Below are positions 1 through 4,836 of a stretch of DNA of 6,303 bases, piece after piece. Position numbers and translations under genes: made by a program. The first letter of the stretch is position 1. Every line of letters starts with the position of its first letter. Source of the stretch: Betaproteobacteria bacterium (lineage in GTDB: Bacteria; Pseudomonadota; Gammaproteobacteria; Burkholderiales; Usitatibacteraceae); NCBI GenBank assembly GCA_003105245.1, contig PQAI01000159.1:1-6303 (forward strand). Direction: 5' to 3'. The notes beneath the pieces were generated by a model. That model saw nothing but the letters and a program-made list of their open reading frames with translations. It searched no databases and was not told where the DNA came from.

Positions 1-1201
1 GGGAGCCTGCCTTCAGGAGCCGCTCCTGCACCTGCGCCGGCGACCAGCGCCCCGGCTCCACCGAGTCGGCGAAGCGGGCGGCGGCGGCGGGGTCGTCGAC
101 GAACTTGAGGAACATGCGCCCGAGCTGGTCGCGGTCGCACGGGCCCAGCTCCAGGCGGAAGTCGACGCGCCCCGAGCGGATGGCCGCCTCGTCGAGGAGC
201 TGCGGGTGGTTGGTGGTGAGGAAGACGACGGATCCCTCGTGCGCTGCCACGCCGTCGAGCGCGTTGATGAAGCCGGAGTAGGACACGCGCACCTGGCTGT
301 CGGCCTTCGCGCGGCTCTGGAAGAAGGCGTCCACGTCCTCGATGAGGATCACGGAGCGGCCCGGTACGCTCGCCAGCAGGTTGCCGATCTTCTCGTCGGT
401 CACGTTGGGCGAGGCGAGCGAGAGCACGCACACGTTGAGGGAGAGCTCGGAGGCGAGCGCGGTGACGAGCGAGGTCTTGCCCGTGCCGGGCGGGCCGTAG
501 AGGAGGTAGCCGCGGCGCCACGGGATGCCGAGCGTCTCGTAGCGGCCGCGGCTCGCGAAGAAGCGCTCGAGGTCGGCGAGGATGGCCTCCTTCTGCCCGG
601 CCTTGAGCACCACGGAGTCGAGCTTGCGGTTGTTGCCCAGGCGCGCGCGCGTCCAGTCGTTGCCGTAGGTGCTGGGCACGTAGATGGCGATTCGGTCGAG
701 TTCCCGGGCGATGCGGTGTTCCATGGCGGCCTCCACGATCGCCTCCAGGGGCCGCTTGTCGCGCCCGAGGGTGGAGAGCGTGATCCGCTCGACGATGGCC
801 ATGCCCACCTGCACGTCGCGCTTCATCCACATGAGGCGCCCGTCGAGCACGAAGAGGTGGAAGCCCTCGCCGGGGGAGAACGCCGCGCGCGGACGCCCGC
901 CCTGCTGCAGCTCCTCGCCGAGGCTCTGGTAGCTGGAGTCCTGGTCGCGCACGGTGCGCACGGTGAAGTTGTTGAGGCGGCGCAGGGCGTCGCGCGTGTC
1001 CATGTACTCCACGAGCGCCGGGAAGAGGAGCTCCTCGCGGCTGTCCACCGTGAGGGTGGTGACGAGGAAGTGCTTCGCCCAGCCGGCGAACTTGCCCGGC
1101 AGGTCCCTGAGCCACATTGCGGCCACGCCGAGGGCGGCCAGCACGACGCCCCCCGAGACGAGCTGGTTGGCGGCGAGGGCGGACTGCAGCGATTCGAACA
1201 C
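1..1201 (-). CDS. BCS1-like membrane-anchored AAA ATPase (C-terminus beyond window)
   Basis: About 400 residues are visible, reading off the left edge. A single membrane helix (about residues 14-31) is followed by a region resembling the BCS1 N-terminal domain (about 45-165, ending in a LSTLGRD-type stretch) and an AAA+ module. The module has Walker A GPPGTGKT at 236-243 (bases 473-496), Walker B ILIEDVD around 285-291, the BCS1-like segment SGFINALDGV, sensor-1 Asn around 331 (TTNH) and arginine-finger motif RSGRVD around 342-347. Family knowledge: mitochondrial Bcs1 hexamers move the folded Rieske protein across the inner membrane; the role of bacterial homologues is largely unknown. ATP-driven substrate remodelling at the inner membrane is inference. 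The start is GTG at 1199-1201, because GGGAG lies 6 bases upstream, an in-frame TAA lies near 1244 with no ATG between, and the next ATG (codon 29) would destroy the membrane anchor. The usual Arg-Pro-Gly-Arg finger motif reads RSGR here. Assignment to the BCS1 subfamily is strong; the substrate is unknown. Confidence 0.9.
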   Translation of the reverse strand, partial: MFESLQSALAANQLVSGGVVLAALGVAAMWLRDLPGKFAGWAKHFLVTTLTVDSREELLFPALVEYMDTRDALRRLNNFTVRTVRDQDSSYQSLGEELQQGGRPRAAFSPGEGFHLFVLDGRLMWMKRDVQVGMAIVERITLSTLGRDKRPLEAIVEAAMEHRIARELDRIAIYVPSTYGNDWTRARLGNNRKLDSVVLKAGQKEAILADLERFFASRGRYETLGIPWRRGYLLYGPPGTGKTSLVTALASELSLNVCVLSLASPNVTDEKIGNLLASVPGRSVILIEDVDAFFQSRAKADSQVRVSYSGFINALDGVAAHEGSVVFLTTNHPQLLDEAAIRSGRVDFRLELGPCDRDQLGRMFLKFVDDPAAAARFADSVEPGRWSPAQVQERLLKAGS

Positions 1202-1207
1202 GGGCGT

Positions 1208-1212
1208 CTCCC
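1208..1212 (-). promoter_or_regulatory. Ribosome binding site deciding the GTG start of the AAA ATPase
   Basis: GGGAG on the minus strand sits 6 bases before the GTG at 1201-1199. It is the only good Shine-Dalgarno match between the upstream in-frame stop and the first ATG, so it supports the GTG start and the intact N-terminal membrane anchor. Confidence 0.6.
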
Positions 1213-1221
1213 GGAGTCTGG

Positions 1222-1238
1222 CGGGCCGGATCGGCCCG
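1222..1238 (-). other. Small GC hairpin in the leader of the AAA ATPase gene
   Basis: CGGGCC, a five-base loop and GGCCCG form a perfect 6-bp stem about 20 bases upstream of the GTG start. No T-run follows on either strand, so it does not look like an intrinsic terminator. It could shape the 5' leader of the ATPase mRNA, but short GC stems are common by chance at this base composition. Confidence 0.25.
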
Positions 1239-1250
1239 GACCCTTAACGC

Positions 1251-1314
1251 GGGAGGGGGGCAGGGGGATGACAGGCTGGCGACACCGGGATGACGCGGGT
1301 AGAGCCAGGAGGCG
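1251..1314 (-). terminator. C-rich, G-poor stretch after the membrane protein gene, possible Rho-utilisation region
   Basis: Immediately after the stop of the 1315-2094 gene, the transcript strand has about 35 C and only 12 G in 64 bases, by my count. The surrounding genes do not show such a skew. C-over-G bubbles with little structure are typical of Rho-utilisation sites, so transcription from the phosphodiesterase unit may end here before the AAA gene. No hairpin with a U-tract is present. The stretch also contains GTCATCCC twice on this strand (complement at 1265-1272 and 1287-1294). The terminator reading is inference from base composition only. Confidence 0.3.
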
Positions 1315-2094
1315 TCAACGGGAGCCGAGCACCTTCCTCGCGACGAACGCGACCGCGAGCAGGGCGAGCCCCGCGCCGCCCGCGATGAGGATCTCGAAGG
1401 GCCAGAGGTTGTGCGAGGTGGGATCGCGCGCGGTGTCGACCGCGATGCGCCCGGCGACGAAGGCCATCGTCAGGAGCGGCGCCGCCGCGACGATGCGCCA
1501 GGGGCCGCTCCACCGCCGCCACGCGGCCAACGGCGCGGCCACCGCCCCGCCGCCGATCGCGAGCACGGCCAGCATGAAGACCGGCCCGATGAGCCAGTCC
1601 GTCGCGGAGGCGGGCCGGTTGCGCGCCTCCTCCAGCGCCTCGCGGTGCCTCGCCTCCTCCTCGCGGCGAAGCGACTCCACCCAGTCGGAGCGCGCCGCCG
1701 CGGCGCCCGCTTCGCCCGTCCCGCGCACGTCCACCGCCAGGCGCGCCACCTCGACCTCGCGATAGGGCTTGCCGCCGCCGGCGAAGACGCGCACCTCGTC
1801 GACCGCGTCGGCGGCGTCCAGCGAGAACCAGCCCAGCGCCGCGCCGTCGCCCTCGAGGCGAAGGGACGCGTTGGTCTTCGTGCGCTTCACGGGCTCGCCG
1901 CGGAACCAGGGCCGCGCCCAGAGCGCGTGGCCCTCGGCGCCGGCGTAGGCGATGCGGACGTGGAACGGCTGGTCGCGCGCGAGCACGGCGGGCGAGGGCG
2001 GGTCCGTGGCCACGACCTGCGCGCGCAACTCGGCGCGGGCCGCCAGCGCGGCGAGCGCCACGCAGGCGGCGGCGAGCGTCCGGGCGACCGTCAC
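1315..2094 (-). CDS. Exported membrane protein of unknown function, signal peptide plus three C-terminal helices
   Basis: The product is 259 residues and I do not recognise the family. A hydrophobic signal sequence covers about residues 4-21 with a plausible AxA-type cleavage site (ARA before EL). Next comes a soluble, probably beta-rich region (about 27-125) that would lie outside the cytoplasm. A charged, possibly coiled-coil stretch follows (about 138-158, rich in Glu and Arg). Three predicted membrane helices lie at about 168-190, 200-220 and 232-252, and the tail is short and basic. The start is GTG at 2092-2094, 16 bases after the stop of the upstream phosphodiesterase gene. A GAGG directly abuts it, which is closer than ideal, so translational coupling is likely. 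The spacing suggests one operon with the phosphodiesterase. The soluble part may bind a ligand or partner, but no catalytic motif is visible. Codon use is strongly GC-ending, as in the flanking minus-strand genes. The reading frame is well supported; the function is open. Confidence 0.8.
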   Translation of the reverse strand: MTVARTLAAACVALAALAARAELRAQVVATDPPSPAVLARDQPFHVRIAYAGAEGHALWARPWFRGEPVKRTKTNASLRLEGDGAALGWFSLDAADAVDEVRVFAGGGKPYREVEVARLAVDVRGTGEAGAAAARSDWVESLRREEEARHREALEEARNRPASATDWLIGPVFMLAVLAIGGGAVAAPLAAWRRWSGPWRIVAAAPLLTMAFVAGRIAVDTARDPTSHNLWPFEILIAGGAGLALLAVAFVARKVLGSR

Positions 2095-2110
2095 CCTCGT
2101 CCGCCCCGGC

Positions 2111-3046
2111 CTACTTGCGCTTCGCCAGCTCTTCCTTCACGAGGTCCGGCCGGTCGGAGATGATCCCGTCGACCCCCATGTCGATGAGCTTGCGCATCAT
2201 GTCGGGGTCGTTCACCGTCCAGGGAATGACGACGATCCCGTAGGAGCGCGCCTCCGCCAGCAGCTCCGGCGTGAGGTAGGTCTGGTTGGGCGCCCAGATC
2301 TTCCCGCCCGCCGCCTTCACCGCCTTGGGCACCGTGCCGCCGTGGTCCTCGGGGGCGAAGCCCGCGAGCCAGGGCGAGGGACGGCCGGGCCCCTCCGCCT
2401 TGAGCGTGCGCGGCGAGGTGAGGTACATCGTGCGGATCTCCGGCGCCTCCTTCTGCACCACCTGCAGCGTCGACCAGTCGAAGGACTGGATCATCGTGCG
2501 TTCGGCCATGCCGTGCTTGCGGATCTCGGCGATCACGCGGCGCGCGAACTCCTCCGGCGGGCGGGTGGCTTCGCGCTCGAGGGGCGAGACCTTGGTCTCG
2601 CAGTCGAAGCCCACCTTCGCGTTGCCCGACTTCTTCACCAGGTCGAAGAGGTCCGCCAGGCGCGGGATGCGCGTGCCGTCGGCGGGCTCCTGGTACTTGA
2701 ACTCCGCGGCGTACTTCGTCCCCGGCTTGAGGCGGCCGACGTCGTACTTCTGCAGCTCCTCGAAGGTGAGGTCGGCGATGTTGGGGCCGGGCGCGTCCAG
2801 CCACTTGCCGTCGGGGCCCCTCGTGGTGTCGGGGTTGAGGCGAAGGTCGTGGTGGACCACGACGACGCCGTCCTTCGTGATCGCCATGTCGCACTCGATC
2901 GTGTCCACCCCGTACTCCAGCGCCTTCTTCCAGCCGGGCGGGGTGTTCTCGGGCGCAAGCCCGCGGGCGCCGCGGTGGCCCTGGAGGTCGAAGGCGAAAG
3001 CCGGAAGGCAGAGGAGAAGGCAGGCGAGGCAGGCGATCCTGGACAT
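2111..3046 (-). CDS. Secreted glycerophosphodiester phosphodiesterase (GlpQ/UgpQ family)
   Basis: This 311-residue protein hydrolyses glycerophosphodiesters, the deacylation products of phospholipids, to glycerol-3-phosphate and an alcohol, probably in the periplasm. The signal peptide is residues 1-18 (basic start, Leu/Cys-rich core, AFA before the mature FDLQGHRG). GDPD-family signatures are present in order: HRG with catalytic His24, PENT at 32-35, metal-binding ECD (Glu50, Asp52), the HHD motif with second catalytic His65, the third acidic ligand in ETK (Glu149), a Gln-Ser-Phe-Asp motif in the second half, and the C-terminal segments PWTVND and GIISDRPD typical of the TIM-barrel end. The length fits periplasmic members. 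The ATG at 3044-3046 is chosen because it directly precedes the signal peptide. The open frame runs much further upstream, but that part is antisense to the paralog pair. No clear Shine-Dalgarno sequence precedes the ATG. The gene is followed after 16 bases by a membrane protein gene. Family assignment is firm; substrate specificity cannot be read from sequence, and I leave the symbol open because GlpQ and UgpQ types are not separated. Confidence 0.93.
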   Translation of the reverse strand: MSRIACLACLLLCLPAFAFDLQGHRGARGLAPENTPPGWKKALEYGVDTIECDMAITKDGVVVVHHDLRLNPDTTRGPDGKWLDAPGPNIADLTFEELQKYDVGRLKPGTKYAAEFKYQEPADGTRIPRLADLFDLVKKSGNAKVGFDCETKVSPLEREATRPPEEFARRVIAEIRKHGMAERTMIQSFDWSTLQVVQKEAPEIRTMYLTSPRTLKAEGPGRPSPWLAGFAPEDHGGTVPKAVKAAGGKIWAPNQTYLTPELLAEARSYGIVVIPWTVNDPDMMRKLIDMGVDGIISDRPDLVKEELAKRK

Positions 3047-3077
3047 TTTGGAAACGTGGGCGAGTGGGGATCGCTCG

Positions 3078-3086
3078 ACTCTAGCA
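3078..3086 (-). promoter_or_regulatory. Candidate extended -10 element for the phosphodiesterase gene
   Basis: On the minus strand the sequence TGCTAGAGT resembles an extended -10 box (TGn followed by a hexamer with 4 of 6 matches to TATAAT). It would place transcription start about 25 bases upstream of the ATG at 3046. No convincing -35 hexamer lies 17 bases further upstream. It overlaps the dyad at 3084-3095, which would suit repression by a bound factor. This is a weak candidate in a 78-base divergent gap that must contain promoter signals somewhere. Confidence 0.25.
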
Positions 3087-3095
3087 CCGTGGTGC
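3084..3095. promoter_or_regulatory. Short dyad GCACC-GT-GGTGC in the divergent intergenic region
   Basis: A perfect 5-bp inverted repeat with a 2-base centre lies between the divergent phosphodiesterase and paralog genes, next to the candidate -10 element. It could be an operator half-site pair or chance. The arms are short, so confidence is low. Confidence 0.25.
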
Positions 3096-3124
3096 CGGGG
3101 CCGCAGGAGTTCTAGACTGGCTGG

Positions 3125-3994
3125 ATGCGCATCCTCAGAAGCCTGGGATTGGTCTGGTGCCTCATGTTCGCCGCGGTCGCCGCGACGGCATTGTGGACGG
3201 GCGCGCAGGTCGTCGGAGGCATCACCGACTGGGTGGGGGCGGCCGACTGGCGGGCCACGCCGGCGCGCGTGACGCAGGTCAACCAAGTGCAGCGCGGCTA
3301 CCGGCGGTGGCAATTCGCCGAGATTCACTACGAATACGTCCTCGACGGACAACTGCACAAGGGGTGGTACCTCCGGGACGACGCCGATGCGCGTTCGGGC
3401 GAATCGGTCCCGGTGATCGTCGATCCGGCCGATCCGCGGCGGTCCGTGCGCAGCCGCGCGGACCTGGCCCACGCTGGCGTCTCCGTCCGCAATACCCTCG
3501 CGTACTACGGCACGTTCCTGATGAGCGCGCTCCTCCTGGTGGCGCTGGCTACCCAAGGTTGGCGGAAGGCGGGCCGCCTGCGCCGGCAGGCGCTCCTGGC
3601 GGCGGCGGACCAGGCGGCGCTCGAGGCGTACTTCCACGGTTCGCCGGAGGAGGCCTTGGTCCGGCTGCGCGAGTTCGGCGAGTTGCTCGGCATCGCGGAA
3701 CGCTCGGATGCAGGGGACTACGCGTGGCAACGGCTCCTGGCGCGCAACCAGCTGCGGCGGCTGGGCAGGATGGCGACGCTGCATCGCGCCGCCGCGCGGG
3801 AGGGCGAGGCCGAGTCGTGTGTCCAGGCCGCGTTCGTCCATTCGCAGAAGCTGGCGCAGGAGCAACCGCCGCTCGATCCCCCCATCGAGTATTCCGGCCA
3901 CGTCCATCGCTACATCCAGGCCGAGGACCACCGGGTGCGGGAGGAGGCTGCCGAGCGGGCGGCCGGTCGTTCCTGCCGGCGCGGCACGTCCTGA
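3125..3994 (+). CDS. DUF3592-like two-helix membrane protein with conserved C-terminal helical domain (upstream paralog)
   Basis: The product has 289 residues. Membrane helices at about 7-31 and 122-143 flank an extracytoplasmic beta domain (about 40-112). The domain shows the DUF3592 pattern: a W-x-x-T-x-A-x-V opening, an IHYEYVLDG strand, a Gly-Glu-Ser turn, and a VIVDPADPRRSV end. A probably cytoplasmic helical region follows (about 155-272). It includes an EAYFHGSPEEALVRL helix that looks TPR-like and a strongly conserved end: LHRAAAR, QAAF, PLDPPIE (249-255), SGHV, RYI, AED. The tail is basic. The in-frame TAG at 3113-3115 forces the start to 3125 or later. The nearest AGGAG (3105-3109) is 15 bases away, so initiation is weak or unusual. 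The gene is followed after 18 bases by a clear paralog in the same frame. A/T-ending codons are about 12% in the first 80, against about none in an 80-codon sample of the transporter gene. Family knowledge for DUF3592 gives no function. A role in envelope sensing or assembly is only a guess. Confidence 0.85.
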   Translation: MRILRSLGLVWCLMFAAVAATALWTGAQVVGGITDWVGAADWRATPARVTQVNQVQRGYRRWQFAEIHYEYVLDGQLHKGWYLRDDADARSGESVPVIVDPADPRRSVRSRADLAHAGVSVRNTLAYYGTFLMSALLLVALATQGWRKAGRLRRQALLAAADQAALEAYFHGSPEEALVRLREFGELLGIAERSDAGDYAWQRLLARNQLRRLGRMATLHRAAAREGEAESCVQAAFVHSQKLAQEQPPLDPPIEYSGHVHRYIQAEDHRVREEAAERAAGRSCRRGTS

Positions 3995-4012
3995 CGCGCG
4001 GCGATCCCCGCC

Positions 4013-4816
4013 ATGATTCGCTACCTCAGGGAACTCGGCATCGCCGGTGCACTGGTCATGGCCGTCTGCGTTCCGGGCTTCGTGCTCGCGCTGGCGTACG
4101 GCGTGAGTTCCCTCGCGACGTGGATCGACTCGTCCGGGTGGACACGAACCACCGGGACGGTGACGGGCGCGAGCTACGACGCGCGCAAACACAAGTGGAA
4201 CGTGCACTACCGCTATACCGGTGGGGGGCAGCCGCAGGGGGGGAGCTACCGCCGGCGCGCCGAGGCGAAGGCCGGGGATCCGCTGGCCGTGATCTTCGAT
4301 CCGGACTCGCCCGGGAGGTCGGCCCCCAGCCGGGGCGACCTGTTCGGCATGACGGAAGCGATGAACTGGGTCCTGCTGGTTTCCCTGGGCTTCGTCATCG
4401 CCATCGTTCCGGTGAACGTCCGGCGGGCAGTGCGGGCACGCGAGTCCGAAGGGACGCTCGCCGAAGCCGAGCAGGCGGCCATCCAGGCGTATCTCGACGG
4501 CAGGCGCCAGGAGGCCGTGCGCCTGCTCAGGGCGCTCGTGCCACTGCTCGAGACCGCGGAGAGCAAGGCGGGCGTCGGCACGCCCTACCACCGGTGGATC
4601 AAGCTGCGCCAGGTTCAGTGCCTTGGCCGCCTGTCCGGGCTGCATCGAGCGGCCGCGCGCGACGTCGAGGCCGAAGAATGCGCGCAGGCGGCGTTCGCGC
4701 ATGCGCAGATCGCCGAGGCCTATTCGCCGCTCGACCCGCCCATCGAGCATTCGGGACACGTCGCGCGATACATCGAAGCCGAGGATCGGCGGCTGCGCGC
4801 GCAGACCCGGCCCTAG
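4013..4816 (+). CDS. DUF3592-like two-helix membrane protein with conserved C-terminal helical domain (downstream paralog)
   Basis: The product has 267 residues and repeats the plan of its upstream paralog: helix (about 10-37), extracytoplasmic DUF3592-like beta domain (about 42-110; VHYRYTGGG strand, VIFDPDSPGRSA end), helix (about 117-135), a basic stretch, and a helical C-terminal domain (about 148-262). The conserved C-terminal motifs are LHRAAAR, EAEECAQAAF, PLDPPIE (239-245), SGHV, RYI and AEDRR. It lacks most of the other copy's extra tail and has a shorter beta hairpin. The ATG at 4013 is the only option: the preceding in-frame stop is the upstream gene's TGA six codons earlier, and no alternative start lies between. 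No Shine-Dalgarno match precedes it, so expression probably depends on coupling to the upstream gene. G6 (4223-4228) and G7 (4237-4243) runs encode a Gly-rich loop where the paralog has none. Function is unknown; a hetero-oligomer with the paralog is plausible. Confidence 0.85.
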   Translation: MIRYLRELGIAGALVMAVCVPGFVLALAYGVSSLATWIDSSGWTRTTGTVTGASYDARKHKWNVHYRYTGGGQPQGGSYRRRAEAKAGDPLAVIFDPDSPGRSAPSRGDLFGMTEAMNWVLLVSLGFVIAIVPVNVRRAVRARESEGTLAEAEQAAIQAYLDGRRQEAVRLLRALVPLLETAESKAGVGTPYHRWIKLRQVQCLGRLSGLHRAAARDVEAEECAQAAFAHAQIAEAYSPLDPPIEHSGHVARYIEAEDRRLRAQTRP

Positions 4817-4836
4817 CTGGGCGGCGGAATCCCGCG

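Larger units (their letters stand above)
3125..4816 (+). repeat. Tandem duplication of a membrane protein gene
   Basis: The genes at 3125-3994 and 4013-4816 have the same architecture and align along their whole length. The last 60 residues of the shared domain match at roughly two thirds of positions by my count. The beta domain is conserved mainly at its Y-x-Y strand, the DP-x-x-P-x-RS end and the SR-x-DL segment. The DNA has drifted at synonymous sites even where protein is identical (for example in PLDPPIE), so the duplication is old and the protein has been kept by selection. Confidence 0.85.

Noticed and set aside
206..1765. Plus-strand open frame of about 520 codons across the AAA and membrane protein genes
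   Set aside because: It is antisense to two well-supported minus-strand genes, is rich in Arg, Gly, Ala, Glu and His as expected of a GC-rich shadow, and shows no domain.
3113..3115. Possibility that the upstream paralog starts earlier, near the AGGAG at 3105-3109
   Set aside because: An in-frame TAG at this position rules out any start upstream of 3125.
1952..3272. Plus-strand open frames opposite the phosphodiesterase gene
   Set aside because: They are shadows of the GDPD gene, whose catalytic motifs are all intact on the minus strand.
3047..4759. Minus-strand open frame continuing upstream of the phosphodiesterase for about 570 codons
   Set aside because: It is antisense to both paralogs, has low-complexity composition, and the signal peptide at 3046 marks the true start. 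It is not an N-terminal extension.
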